Part shown: in pieces, positions 7,679-16,135 of the stretch
Numbering within the stretch: position 1 is the first letter of the stretch
Layout of the letters: every line of letters begins with the position of its first letter
Source of the DNA: an uncultured Clostridia bacterium
GTDB lineage: Bacteria; Bacillota; Clostridia; TANB77; CAG-508
Assembly: GCA_948735595.1 (NCBI GenBank)
Contig: CAPXSA010000027.1
Coordinates: 9,113-73,112 of the forward strand
DNA: 64,000 nt
Direction of reading: 5' to 3'
Notes under the pieces: model-generated
Seen by the model: only the letters and a program-made list of their open reading frames with translations
What the model was told of the DNA's origin: nothing
The model's database searches: none
Made by a program: the position numbers and the translations under genes

Positions 7679-8173
7679 TTACTTATTTATTCTTTCATAA
7701 TTAATATATTCATAATCATATGGATTCTTCTCATCTTTGAGACCATTTTCTTTTAATGTTATTCTCCATTCTTCTTCATTTACTTTTGGAAAATACACAT
7801 CACCTTCAAAATCTTGATAAATTTTGGTAATATACATTTTATTGACATATGGCATTAATAATTCATAAATACTAGCACCACCAATGACAAAGTTTTCTTC
7901 TTCTGATTGAATATATTTATCCAATAACTTGATGTCTGATATCACTTCTACATTTTCATCTTGTATTTCTAATCTATTACTCTTGCATAAAACAATATGT
8001 TTTCTGTTAGGTAATACTCTTCCTAAAGACTCAAAAGTTTTTCTTCCCATAATAATAGTATGACCAGTTGTTAGCTGTTTAAATCGTTTTAAGTCTTCTG
8101 GCAAATGCCAAATTAATTGGTTATCTTTTCCTATTACATTATTTTCTGCAACAGCTACAATAATACTTAACAT
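7679..8173 (-). CDS. folA: Dihydrofolate reductase
   Basis: Reduces dihydrofolate to tetrahydrofolate with NADPH. MLSIIVAVAENNVIGKDNQL, WHLPEDLKRFK, GRKTFESLGRVLPNR and FVIGGASIYELLMP are diagnostic. Length 164. It is 14 bp downstream of thyA, forming the usual thymidylate pair that regenerates folate used by ThyA. Confidence 0.97.
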   Translation of the reverse strand: MLSIIVAVAENNVIGKDNQLIWHLPEDLKRFKQLTTGHTIIMGRKTFESLGRVLPNRKHIVLCKSNRLEIQDENVEVISDIKLLDKYIQSEEENFVIGGASIYELLMPYVNKMYITKIYQDFEGDVYFPKVNEEEWRITLKENGLKDEKNPYDYEYINYERINK

Positions 8174-8187
8174 ATTTTTCTCCCTTT

Positions 8188-9045
8188 TTATATAGCTACT
8201 GGTATTCTTCCTAAATTAATTTCTTTATTATAGTCATATCCTTCTACTATAAAGTCTTCTACTTTAAATTCATAAAAGTTTTTAGTAGGATTATTAATTT
8301 TTAATTTAGGACATACTTCCATAGGCTTTGCTTCTATTAATTGTTTTACTAATGGAATGTGTCTATCATAAATATGGCAATCTCCAATATTGTGAGTTAA
8401 TGTTCCTACTCCTAATCCTGCACATTGTGCAAACATATGCTGAAGAGCTGCATATTGCATCGTATTCCAACCATTAGCTGTTAACATATCTTGTGAACGT
8501 TGATTTAAAATCAAATGTAATTTTCCTTCTTTTACTAGCCATTGTGTTCCAAACGCACATGGTTCTAAATTCATATCTTTTAATTCTTCATGATTAAAAA
8601 GATTTGTCATCATTCTTCTACTAGATTGTTCATTATTTAATAGATAAAGAAGATAATCTACTTGGTCCATTTCCTTGATACCATCTTTCGTTCTAAAAGA
8701 ATACTTTTTACCTAATTGATACCCATATGCTTTTCCTATGGTACCATTCTCATCTGCCCATTGATCCCAAATATGAGAATTTAATTCATGAACATTATTT
8801 GATTTTTTTTGCCAAATCCATAAAATCTCATCTATGGCATTTATCACTGTCTTTGTATTATTTCTTAAAGTAATCATTGGAAATTCTTTTTCCACATCAT
8901 ATTTATTACTTACTCCTACAATAGAAATATAATTTGCATCTTCTCCATCTTGCCATTTTGTTCTAACATTTGTTCCTTCTGAAGAATATCCATTTTCTAA
9001 TATTTCTTTACAAGTATTGATAAAATTTTGGTCCGCTTGTGTCAT
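8188..9045 (-). CDS. thyA: Thymidylate synthase ThyA
   Basis: Methylates dUMP to dTMP with methylene-tetrahydrofolate. The 285-residue protein has the catalytic Cys in LEPCAFGTQW and the substrate loop LNQRSQDMLTANGWN, followed by HNIGDCHIYDRH. The catalytic loop has Cys-Ala where E. coli ThyA has Cys-His, as in a number of Firmicute enzymes. It leads the thyA-folA operon. Confidence 0.95.
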   Translation of the reverse strand: MTQADQNFINTCKEILENGYSSEGTNVRTKWQDGEDANYISIVGVSNKYDVEKEFPMITLRNNTKTVINAIDEILWIWQKKSNNVHELNSHIWDQWADENGTIGKAYGYQLGKKYSFRTKDGIKEMDQVDYLLYLLNNEQSSRRMMTNLFNHEELKDMNLEPCAFGTQWLVKEGKLHLILNQRSQDMLTANGWNTMQYAALQHMFAQCAGLGVGTLTHNIGDCHIYDRHIPLVKQLIEAKPMEVCPKLKINNPTKNFYEFKVEDFIVEGYDYNKEINLGRIPVAI

Positions 9046-9078
9046 ATTTATTTCCTCCTATTTTACTTTTTGTTTATT

Positions 9079-9107
9079 AGTCTATCATTCTCTGAAACCT
9101 TTTTCAA
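9079..9107 (-). promoter_or_regulatory. Promoter of thyA-folA
   Basis: TTGAAA (complement of 9102-9107), a 17-bp spacer and TAGACT (complement of 9079-9084). Confidence 0.5.
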
Positions 9108-9137
9108 CCTCTTTTTTTAGTTATTTCTGTGTACCAT

Positions 9138-10031
9138 TTAATTTTCAATTGACAAATCAAAATTAGGTACATATTCTTCTTCATGCTCTCCTAATTCCTG
9201 CATATAGCCATTTTCCAATTTTAACGTATACAAATAATTTTCAATCTCTTGATATTCTTTTTTAGTTAGCTTTCGGTTAAGGCTTTCTTCTTCCTTTGCT
9301 TGATAGGTTGGAAAATATTGTACCATTACACTCACATAAGTTCCTTCTGGCATATTTTCTTTTATCCATTTTAAAATATGTTTGGTGTTTTGCAAATGAT
9401 TTGGTAAAACTAAATGTCTAATTATGACCCCTTTTTGTATCATTCCATTTTCATTAAAAATTGGTCTTCCTACTTGTCTATCCATCTCTTGAATCGCCTC
9501 AGTTGCTATTTCAAAATACTTATCAACTTTAGAATATTTTTTGCTTAATTCATTGGAATAGTATTTTAAATCAGGTAAATAGATGTCTATTAATCCTTCT
9601 AATTCTTTTAATGTTTCTATATTTTCATATCCATTGGTGTTATAGATAACCGGAATAGAAAGTCCTTCTTTCTTTGCTATAATCAGTGCTTCTTTTATTT
9701 GTTTGGCATACGCCGTTGGAGTTACTAAATTAATATTATGCACCCCTTTTGCTTGTTGCTTTAAAAATATGTGTGCTAACTCTCCTATTGTAATCTCTCT
9801 TCCTTTTCCTTGCTGACTAATCTCATAGTTTTGACAATAAATACAGTTTAAATTGCAATGACTAAAAAACACCGTTCCTGAACCGTTTTCACCACTAATA
9901 CACGGTTCTTCATAACGGTGGATAGAGGCTAATGCTATTTTTATTTTATCATTGCATTTACAATATCCTATTCCTTTGGTTCTATCTATTCCGCAATTTC
10001 TTGGACATATGTTACATTTTTCTAAATTCAT
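9138..10031 (-). CDS. Radical SAM protein, PflA/PflX-like
   Basis: A 297-residue radical SAM protein. The N-terminus has a Cys-rich segment (CNICPRNCGIDRTKGIGYCK) and the 4Fe-4S/SAM motif CNLNCIYC follows near residue 63; VTPTAYAKQIKEAL and IDIYLPDLKYYSNELSKKYS are typical of the PflX group related to pyruvate formate-lyase activating enzymes. No glycyl-radical enzyme lies next to it, so the target is unknown. It is divergent from the thioesterase pair. Confidence 0.85.
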   Translation of the reverse strand: MNLEKCNICPRNCGIDRTKGIGYCKCNDKIKIALASIHRYEEPCISGENGSGTVFFSHCNLNCIYCQNYEISQQGKGREITIGELAHIFLKQQAKGVHNINLVTPTAYAKQIKEALIIAKKEGLSIPVIYNTNGYENIETLKELEGLIDIYLPDLKYYSNELSKKYSKVDKYFEIATEAIQEMDRQVGRPIFNENGMIQKGVIIRHLVLPNHLQNTKHILKWIKENMPEGTYVSVMVQYFPTYQAKEEESLNRKLTKKEYQEIENYLYTLKLENGYMQELGEHEEEYVPNFDLSIEN

Positions 10032-10089
10032 TTTTTATTTAAGATACTAACCGTATCTGCTCCTTTATTTCAAGCATATTTTCTGCTTC

Positions 10090-10118
10090 ATTTTATGCCA
10101 TTTTTTTACCCTCGTCAA
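10090..10118 (-). promoter_or_regulatory. Promoter of the radical SAM gene
   Basis: TTGACG (complement of 10113-10118), 17 bases, TAAAAT (complement of 10090-10095). Confidence 0.5.
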
Positions 10119-10125
10119 CTACTAA

Positions 10126-10153
10126 TTGACATTTTTCATTTTTTTGATATAAT
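10126..10153 (+). promoter_or_regulatory. Promoter of the thioesterase pair
   Basis: TTGACA at 10126-10131 and TATAAT at 10148-10153, 16 bases apart, divergent from the radical SAM promoter. Confidence 0.7.
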
Positions 10154-10176
10154 TCCATTTTAAGGAAGTGAAATGT

Positions 10177-10600
10177 ATGATATCAAAAAGTAAAGTGATT
10201 GTAAGATATGCAGAAACAGACCAAATGGGAATTGCACATCATAGTGTTTATCCAATTTGGTTTGAACTTGCTAGAACAGATTTAGCAAAACAAGCTGGAT
10301 TCCCTTATTCTAAAATGGAGCAAGTAGGCGTTATGACACCATTAGTAGAACTTAGTTGTAAGTACAAAAAGCCTGTCCATTACGAAGATGAATTAATTGT
10401 AACAGCTACTGTTAGCAAATTATCTGGGGTCAAAATAGAATTTTATTATGAAGTATTTTTAGAAAATGAGAATAAGCCAATTTGCATGCGGAACTACAAC
10501 ACATGCATTAGTCAGTAGTAAAGATTTTCACATTATTAATGTAAAAAAAGAATTTCCTGATATATATAGCGTTATGGAAAAGATGATGGGAGAAGAATAA
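10177..10600 (+). CDS. YbgC-type acyl-CoA thioesterase, split by a +1 shift at CGG
   Basis: A hot-dog (4HBT) thioesterase: VRYAETDQMGIAHHSVYPIW contains the catalytic Asp region. Start ATG at 10177 (a GTG three codons earlier abuts the ribosome site). At 10489-10491 the frame meets CGG after ...KPICM. Dropping the C gives GTTTHALVSSKDFHIINVKK and the stop at 10598-10600, one base before the next ATG, as expected for an intact two-gene operon; without the shift the frame ends at 10518. About 140 residues when joined, the usual length. It may be a pseudogene, a sequence error or a frameshift-decoded gene. Confidence 0.8.
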
Positions 10601-10601
10601 A

Positions 10602-11342
10602 ATGAGTGTATTTGAAAAAAAATGTTATGTAGAAGTAAAAGATGTTGCCTCTCGTGGCTTTTTAACAAATGAGGGCTTTTTAAATTTATTAGAAAATGCT
10701 GCTTGTAGTCATTCAGAAGTGGCAGGTTTTGGAATTAATCAAATGGAACAAACCCACCTTTCTTGGGTTTTATTACAATGGAAAGTTAAAATCTTGAAAA
10801 GAGTGTTGTATAACTCTCCTGTTCTTGTAAGAACTTGGGCAAGGTCTGCTAATAAATGTCTAACCTATCGTGATTTTGAAATGTATGATGAGAATAACGA
10901 ATTAATTGGTATTGCCTCTACCAAGTGGAGTTTAGTAGACACACAAACAGGAAGAATTACAAAAATTACTCCTGAAATTATTGGTCGCTATTCTCCTGAG
11001 GATAACAAAAATGTTTTTGAAGAAGTAGAAATTGCTAAGTTAAGAGAACCTGAAGCTATAGATACAATAAATCCTTGCTATACTTTTACAGTTGCTAGAA
11101 GAGACATTGATATGAATCAGCATATGCATAACATTTATTATTTAGATTATGCAGTAGAAGCTCTACCTGAAGAAGTTTATCAAAATGAAAATCATAATGA
11201 ATTTGAAATTATGTATAAAAATGGGGCTAAACTTGGAGAATCTGTAAATTGCTTCTATTTTAAAGAAGAGAATACCCACATTATTGTAATGAAAAATGCA
11301 CAAGATAACAGATTACATGCAATTATTCAATTAAAAAGCTAA
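10602..11342 (+). CDS. Acyl-ACP thioesterase
   Basis: A 246-residue protein with two tandem hot-dog domains like plant FatA/FatB. It begins KKCYVEVKDVASRGFLTNEG; the C-terminal domain has RRDIDMNQHMHNIYYLDYAV with the Asn-His catalytic pair. It releases fatty acids from acyl carrier protein. It follows the YbgC-type gene by 1 bp, so the two are co-transcribed. Confidence 0.88.
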   Translation: MSVFEKKCYVEVKDVASRGFLTNEGFLNLLENAACSHSEVAGFGINQMEQTHLSWVLLQWKVKILKRVLYNSPVLVRTWARSANKCLTYRDFEMYDENNELIGIASTKWSLVDTQTGRITKITPEIIGRYSPEDNKNVFEEVEIAKLREPEAIDTINPCYTFTVARRDIDMNQHMHNIYYLDYAVEALPEEVYQNENHNEFEIMYKNGAKLGESVNCFYFKEENTHIIVMKNAQDNRLHAIIQLKS

Positions 11343-11345
11343 GGG

Positions 11346-11374
11346 TTGGAAAACAGAACCGTCCCCTTTTCCAA
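11346..11374. repeat. REP-family palindrome, short copy (R2)
   Basis: Stem TTGGAAAA and TTTTCCAA with CAGAACCGTCCCC in the loop. It is the smallest relative of the GGGAC/GTCCC repeats, with a different stem sequence on both sides. Confidence 0.5.
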
Positions 11375-11390
11375 AAGGAGAAAATAATTT

Positions 11391-12158
11391 ATGTTAGAAA
11401 AAATAGAATATATCTTTCCTAATAATAAGATAAATACTCAATTGTTTGATTTATTTGCTACCTTATTTGAGATCATTCCCTATGCAACAATTGATACTAA
11501 AGAAATAAACTTAATTTCTTCTTCATTAATGCCTAAAACAGTGTTTAGGATGGATGATACTACTACTGTTCTACAATTGGATATTGGAAATTCAAAATAT
11601 CTAAATTTATTAAACAAAAATAGCACCTATAGTGAGGATGAAACAATCACAAAATTACCTATTCAAGATGTTAAAAAAAGATTGAAAGGACATATAAAAA
11701 GAGTTGACCATACAGGAATTAATCTTCCTAGTAGTTTGTATAGCAAAAAAGATTGGAATACTTTATTAAAATATCTTGCTTCTATTAGTAATTTATATAA
11801 TTATCCGACAGGGGAACCCTGGCCTTTTTTAATACCCTCTACAACAGATGAAAATTTAAATGAAATTAATAATTTTACAATACTAAGAGAACCTCGATTT
11901 GAAATAGTTTATGATGACTATACTAATATAGTAACCATTCAAATTGATATTGAAACAGATTTGTCAAAATCTGAAGTAGAAACACTTTTTCCTAAAGGTC
12001 AAGGAACTTACTTTAATTCTTTAGAAAATATTTTTAAAACTGTTTATCTAGATTACACCAATTATATAAATATAAGACTTGATATTAGATTTGCATGTTC
12101 ACATAGTGATTTTGAGAGTGGAGAATGGTTTGTTTCTCAAGGAAAAAGAATAAAATAA
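11391..12158 (+). CDS. Hypothetical protein
   Basis: A 255-residue soluble protein with no signal peptide or membrane segment and no motif I recognise. Base composition matches the host. It follows the acyl-ACP thioesterase after a REP palindrome, with a ribosome site AAGGAG at about 11375-11380. Features seen: an aromatic-rich segment YPTGEPWPFLIPSTTDEN near the middle and a C-terminal half of short alternating strands. It could be part of the thioesterase operon. Confidence 0.7.
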   Translation: MLEKIEYIFPNNKINTQLFDLFATLFEIIPYATIDTKEINLISSSLMPKTVFRMDDTTTVLQLDIGNSKYLNLLNKNSTYSEDETITKLPIQDVKKRLKGHIKRVDHTGINLPSSLYSKKDWNTLLKYLASISNLYNYPTGEPWPFLIPSTTDENLNEINNFTILREPRFEIVYDDYTNIVTIQIDIETDLSKSEVETLFPKGQGTYFNSLENIFKTVYLDYTNYINIRLDIRFACSHSDFESGEWFVSQGKRIK

Positions 12159-12195
12159 TATACCAACCAATAATTATAATATCCTAAATTTCAAA

Positions 12196-12231
12196 CAGAC
12201 TGTTAATAAACTTTAATTTATTAACAGTCTG
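12196..12231. terminator. Bidirectional terminator
   Basis: A perfect 15-bp stem (CAGACTGTTAATAAA with its complement) and a 6-base loop between the convergent hypothetical and sortase genes. Confidence 0.7.
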
Positions 12232-12256
12232 TGAAGATTCTAATCTTAGAATTTTT

Positions 12257-12835
12257 TTAAACTTCTCTTGCTTTAATAATTAATCTTTCGTTAGAATAAT
12301 TACAACAAGTAATTAAAGTTACTTCTCTTTTTCCATTTGTTTTTTGTGACAAGCCGTACGTTTGATTTGGCTTTACTTTATATTTGTCATAAATCTTATA
12401 TTTTATAGTTCCATTCTCATTGTCTGTTAAAGTAAGAACATCTCCATTTTTTAAAGTATATAAATATCCAAACATATTCTTTGTGATATAGTTATGACCT
12501 GTAATACAGAAGTTTCCTACTTCATTTGGATTTGGTCCAAAAAATTTCGTCACACAAATTTCCATTGCATTTTTAGTATAATCTTCTAAAACACAAGTAT
12601 CTATCTTTAGTTTTTCTATTTGTAAATTGGCTGTTACTTTGTGTCCTTTATACTGCGTTGCAACTACTTTCGTTTTATTTTTCACCTTTTCTTTTTCTTC
12701 TGTTGGTGTTTCTTCTTGTATATTTTTTGGTTCTTCCCCTGTCTTTATTTGTGCTTCTCCTGAAATTCCTTTTAGCATAAAAAGTAAAATCAGAAAAAGA
12801 ATGATGAGTATTAACCATCTTAATACTTTGTTCAT
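12257..12835 (-). CDS. Sortase (class D-like transpeptidase)
   Basis: Cysteine transpeptidase that joins surface proteins to the wall. One N-terminal membrane anchor (about residues 5-22), a charged linker, then the sortase barrel with His114 (GHNY), Cys177 (TLITC) and Arg184 (NERLIIKA). It lies 18 bp downstream of a sorting-signal protein and very likely processes it. Length 192. Class assignment is a guess from the TLITC context and size. Confidence 0.88.
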   Translation of the reverse strand: MNKVLRWLILIILFLILLFMLKGISGEAQIKTGEEPKNIQEETPTEEKEKVKNKTKVVATQYKGHKVTANLQIEKLKIDTCVLEDYTKNAMEICVTKFFGPNPNEVGNFCITGHNYITKNMFGYLYTLKNGDVLTLTDNENGTIKYKIYDKYKVKPNQTYGLSQKTNGKREVTLITCCNYSNERLIIKAREV

Positions 12836-12853
12836 TTGTACTTTTACCTTAAT

Positions 12854-13879
12854 TTATAATTTATAACGTTTTGCTTCTTTTTGGCTTCTTAAAACAAAAT
12901 ATAATACTAATAGTGCAAAGACTGCTAATAAAATATATACATATTGAGTTGTACCTGTTTGTGGATAAGTGGTTGGTAATTTCTCATCTGTACTTGGCTT
13001 TGTAGTAGTTGTTGGCTTTTCTGCTGTCTTTTCTCCTACTGTAATATCAAAACTCTTATCTGCTATAACTGCATCTGAATTTTCTCTATCAATTAATTTG
13101 ATATGAACTGTATATTTCCCATCTGTATTGAATTCACCTTTTAATAGTAATTCTTGTTTAACATCTTTTCCACCAATGGCATATCCATCAGCTTCTCCCC
13201 ATCCGCTTTGAAGTATATCAATTTCTGTTCCTGCATTATCTGTGGCAAGTAATTTTGCTGTTGCGTCATCTTTTGGTTTTGCAGTTACTTCTGCAATTAA
13301 TCTAACATGATCATAATTTTTTCCCATAGTAGAAGCTGTTGTTAACTTCATATCTTTTGCTTCGTTCTTTTTTATAGTTCCTGTGTAATCTAGGCTTAAA
13401 GAATAGTTTACATAGTTTGGTTCTACTAATACATCTTTAATAATTGGTGTGGTAATATCGTCATAAGTTTCTGAAGCATCAGGATTTGACATTCCTGTTA
13501 GTGTAACAGAAAAATCAGTTGGATTGCTAGCAGTTAATCCTGTTTTTGCTTTAAAAGTAATCACTGCATTTGTTCTTGGGTTAGTTCCTCCTGTTGTATC
13601 ATGATAAGTAAGAATTACTTTATCTCCTGTGTCATTATCTGTTCCACCTTCTGAACGTACATATTCAAAGACAGCATCATCATAAGCAGCATGAATAGTA
13701 TATGCTCCTAGGTCTTTTCCAAAGCTAACTGTCAAATTCACTTCTTCTCCCGGTGCTATTTTTGCTTTACTTACTTCTGCTTTTACATTGTCAAGAGTTG
13801 CAGCTGAAGTAACGCTTGAAACAGAAATAATTGTAAAAAATAAGATTAAAATTGTAAAAATAGAAAATAATTTTTTCAT
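12854..13879 (-). CDS. Sortase-anchored surface protein with YPQTG signal
   Basis: A 341-residue secreted protein: signal peptide (about 1-28, ending SAA), a cohesin-like beta domain (about 30-155), a second beta domain, a Thr/Lys/Pro linker, then YPQTG at 305-309, a hydrophobic segment and a basic tail (RSQKEAKRYKL). The sorting motif has Tyr in place of the Leu of LPXTG. It is upstream of, and paired with, the sortase gene. The binding target is unknown. Confidence 0.85.
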   Translation of the reverse strand: MKKLFSIFTILILFFTIISVSSVTSAATLDNVKAEVSKAKIAPGEEVNLTVSFGKDLGAYTIHAAYDDAVFEYVRSEGGTDNDTGDKVILTYHDTTGGTNPRTNAVITFKAKTGLTASNPTDFSVTLTGMSNPDASETYDDITTPIIKDVLVEPNYVNYSLSLDYTGTIKKNEAKDMKLTTASTMGKNYDHVRLIAEVTAKPKDDATAKLLATDNAGTEIDILQSGWGEADGYAIGGKDVKQELLLKGEFNTDGKYTVHIKLIDRENSDAVIADKSFDITVGEKTAEKPTTTTKPSTDEKLPTTYPQTGTTQYVYILLAVFALLVLYFVLRSQKEAKRYKL

Positions 13880-14013
13880 ATTTTAACTCCTTTCCAAATT
13901 TAATTTTTTAAAAATAGTCTAATCGTTCTATTTTCACTATTTATTATGTCTTATTTTTTTATTTTTATTTTTCCAATTTTTTAAATTTTTTTAATCTTTG
14001 TATTGACAGAAAG

Positions 14014-14052
14014 AAGCTTCTAGCACGTCAAAATGCTAGAAGCTTTTTTCTT
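14014..14052. terminator. Terminator
   Basis: AAGCTTCTAGCA and TGCTAGAAGCTT form a perfect 12-bp stem followed by T6. It lies just past the stop of the GNAT gene. Confidence 0.7.
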
Positions 14053-14479
14053 ACTTTTTCTCAAAAATCATTGTTATTCCATCTTTGTCACGTATTTTTC
14101 TTTTGCACACAAAGTCTAACTTTTTAGCTACTTTTCTCGAAGCTGTATTTTTAGACTCTATTGACAGAAAAAAGTCTATATCTGTCTTGACTACTTCCAT
14201 TACTCTAGCCACTGCTTCTGTTGCATACCCTCTTTTTCTAAACGGCTCATATACTTTATACCAAATCTCACCATCATAAACGAGAATCACATTGCCAATT
14301 TCTTGTTTCGTCTCTTTTAATAACATAGCATATTTCGTTGAAATATTATCTGGTGTTTTTCTTCTTTGTAATATTAACCGTTCTGTAGGAATACTTTCTG
14401 GGCACGCTTTTTGGATTTTATTCATTTCTTTGAAAAAATCTTGTAATTCCTCCAAGTCAATTTCTATTTTATAATCCAT
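14051..14479 (-). CDS. GNAT-family N-acetyltransferase (RimJ-like)
   Basis: A 142-residue acetyltransferase of the Acetyltransf_3 type: TERLILQRRK opening, RKRGYATEAVARVMEV acetyl-CoA loop, IESKNTASRKVAKKLDF. Residue 34, the Arg of TERL, is encoded by CGG (complement of 14378-14380). This is the only CGG in a native-looking gene here that must be read in frame, since the +1 frame stops at once. The substrate is unknown. Confidence 0.85.
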   Translation of the reverse strand: MDYKIEIDLEELQDFFKEMNKIQKACPESIPTERLILQRRKTPDNISTKYAMLLKETKQEIGNVILVYDGEIWYKVYEPFRKRGYATEAVARVMEVVKTDIDFFLSIESKNTASRKVAKKLDFVCKRKIRDKDGITMIFEKK

Positions 14480-14666
14480 TATTCTGCCTCCATTTATATG
14501 GTTAGATTAGAAGTATAGTAAATTCTACATATTAGTAGACCTTTTTCTATTATAACACTATTTTATGTAAAATGCTAGTTTTTTATAAATTCTCCCTTTT
14601 TCGCATATGTTTTTATCTTTCTTGAAAAAATATTAAATTCTCAATTACGAAATATCGCCTAATAGC

Positions 14667-14710
14667 AAAAAGAAAAGGAGTCGAATATTATTCTTCTCCC
14701 CTTCTTTTTT
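14667..14710. terminator. Terminator of cassette B
   Basis: AAAAAGAAAAGGAG and CTCCCCTTCTTTTT form a stem just past the stop of the minus-strand cassette gene. Confidence 0.65.
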
Positions 14711-14712
14711 GG

Positions 14713-14934
14713 TTAGGCCTTTTGCATATCCAAAACACTGTCTCCAATTCTCTTGGTCAAAACTTCCTCCCCAATGGAGAACTTTTCGAACCGCTCGTCA
14801 AACCCCAAAATGCTTGTCGCATAGCGCTTACCGCTTTCAAAGAGCACGGTGATCTTCGTCTTGATATGCCCGTCACTTATTCGGCATGTTTCCACGCCAA
14901 TTCTTTTGATGACTTCTTTTTGTTGCCTTGCCAT
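14713..14934 (-). CDS. Hypothetical protein, single-gene cassette B
   Basis: A 73-residue protein I do not recognise (starts MARQQKEVIKRIGVE). The ATG at 14934 is chosen because GGGAGG lies 7-12 bases upstream; the frame is open to 14961. GC-rich codons, including CGG, CGC and CTC, differ from the neighbours. It has its own promoter, which lies inside the 3' end of cotJC, and its own terminator. Similar in design to cassettes A and C. Confidence 0.65.
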   Translation of the reverse strand: MARQQKEVIKRIGVETCRISDGHIKTKITVLFESGKRYATSILGFDERFEKFSIGEEVLTKRIGDSVLDMQKA

Positions 14935-15017
14935 TCTCTTTTTTCCTCCCGAAATATTCATTTCGCTCTACAGTTTTCTCACAGATGCCTTGGAGTAACT
15001 AATAAAGAGCTATTTCT

Positions 15018-15046
15018 ATTATACCACATTTTTTTATCTTCCACAA
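15018..15046 (-). promoter_or_regulatory. Promoter of cassette B
   Basis: TTGTGG (complement of 15041-15046), 17 bases, TATAAT (complement of 15018-15023). The -35 element is formed by the last codons of cotJC. Confidence 0.6.
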
Positions 15047-15684
15047 CCACAGTCATTGTTTGACATGTTATTTTGCATCATGTTGTTGTTCATATAATTA
15101 TTATCATTCATGAAAAATCTTTTTTCTGCAAGCTTATCTTGAACGCCTCTTAAGGCTTCTCCAAATCTTTGGAAGTGTACTACTTCTCTTTCTCTTAAGA
15201 AACGAAGTGGATCTACAACATCTGGATCATCTGCACATAAATCGATTAATTTTTCATAAGTTGCTCTGGCTTTTTGTTCAGCAGCCAAGTCTTCTTGTAA
15301 ATCTGCAATTGGGTCACCTTTTACTGCTAATACAGATGCACTAAATGGCCATCCAGCAGCAGCTTGTGGATATACTCCAACACCATGGTCTGTGTAATAA
15401 GCGCCTAAGCCTGCTTCTTTCATTTCTTCTGCGCTTAATCCATCTGTTAATTGGTGTACAATACTTCCCACAATTTCTAAATGGGCTAATTCTTCTGTAC
15501 CTATATCATTAAGAATTGCCTTAGATACTTGATCTGGCATACCAAATCTTTGACTTAGGTAACGAAGTGAAGCTGCTAATTCTCCATCAGGTCCTCCATA
15601 CTGAGAAATAATGAATTTTGCCAATTTTGCATTAGGGCATTTTATTTTTACAGGGTATTCTAATACTTTATTATAAGTCCACAT
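15034..15684 (-). CDS. cotJC: Spore coat manganese catalase-like protein CotJC
   Basis: A ferritin-like di-manganese catalase-family protein of the spore coat. Diagnostic blocks are QYGGPDGELAASLRYLSQRF, GTEELAHLEIVGSIVHQL and REREVVHFQRFGEAL, which carry the Glu/His metal ligands. The C-terminus adds a Met/Asn-rich stretch ending NNDCGCGR. Length 216. It is third in the cotJA-cotJB-cotJC operon. In B. subtilis this operon is made in the mother cell under sigma-E. Confidence 0.95.
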   Translation of the reverse strand: MWTYNKVLEYPVKIKCPNAKLAKFIISQYGGPDGELAASLRYLSQRFGMPDQVSKAILNDIGTEELAHLEIVGSIVHQLTDGLSAEEMKEAGLGAYYTDHGVGVYPQAAAGWPFSASVLAVKGDPIADLQEDLAAEQKARATYEKLIDLCADDPDVVDPLRFLREREVVHFQRFGEALRGVQDKLAEKRFFMNDNNYMNNNMMQNNMSNNDCGCGR

Positions 15685-15685
15685 A

Positions 15686-16135
15686 CTAGTCTCTTCCTCC
15701 TTCCCATGGCCAAGGTTGTTCTAGCCATCTCCATTTTTTACATGGATAATAAATGCTTAAAGGTCCATATACTCTTTGGTATTGATCTTTTAATTCTTTT
15801 AATTGTTTCGTATATTCTCTGTGTAAGCAAAGTGCTTTTTGGTCATCATGATGTGTGTCTAAATATAGACCTAACTCAATAACCGCAAAATTTAAGCATT
15901 TGATTTGACCTATCATTTCTTCTCTTACTCGTTTTCTTTCATCACAACATTGTTCTGGTGTCATTTGACAACCACATCCGTCATTTTGAACCATGTTTGC
16001 AGTGTTATAACCAAAAGCTGCATTAATTCCTTGAGGTATATAGTCACAATTGCAGTTTTCTAAGTTATTTCCCATACATTCACAATTTGTTTGATTGTCT
16101 TGCATACAACCACAATTTCTATCTTCTAACAACAT
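15686..16135 (-). CDS. cotJB: Spore coat protein CotJB with Cys-rich N-terminus
   Basis: The CotJB domain covers about residues 70-149 (KCLNFAVIELGLYLDTH, GPLSIYYPCKKWRWLEQP WPWEGG end). The first 65 residues are Cys/Asn-rich (NCGCMQDNQTNCECMGNN), absent from B. subtilis CotJB of about 87 residues. The start overlaps the end of cotJA and its stop is 1 bp from cotJC. Confidence 0.9.
   Translation of the reverse strand: MLLEDRNCGCMQDNQTNCECMGNNLENCNCDYIPQGINAAFGYNTANMVQNDGCGCQMTPEQCCDERKRVREEMIGQIKCLNFAVIELGLYLDTHHDDQKALCLHREYTKQLKELKDQYQRVYGPLSIYYPCKKWRWLEQPWPWEGGRD

Noticed and set aside
12854..13879. Cellulosomal cohesin scaffold
   Set aside because: The N-terminal domain looks cohesin-like, but there is no dockerin protein, carbohydrate-binding module or glycoside hydrolase nearby.
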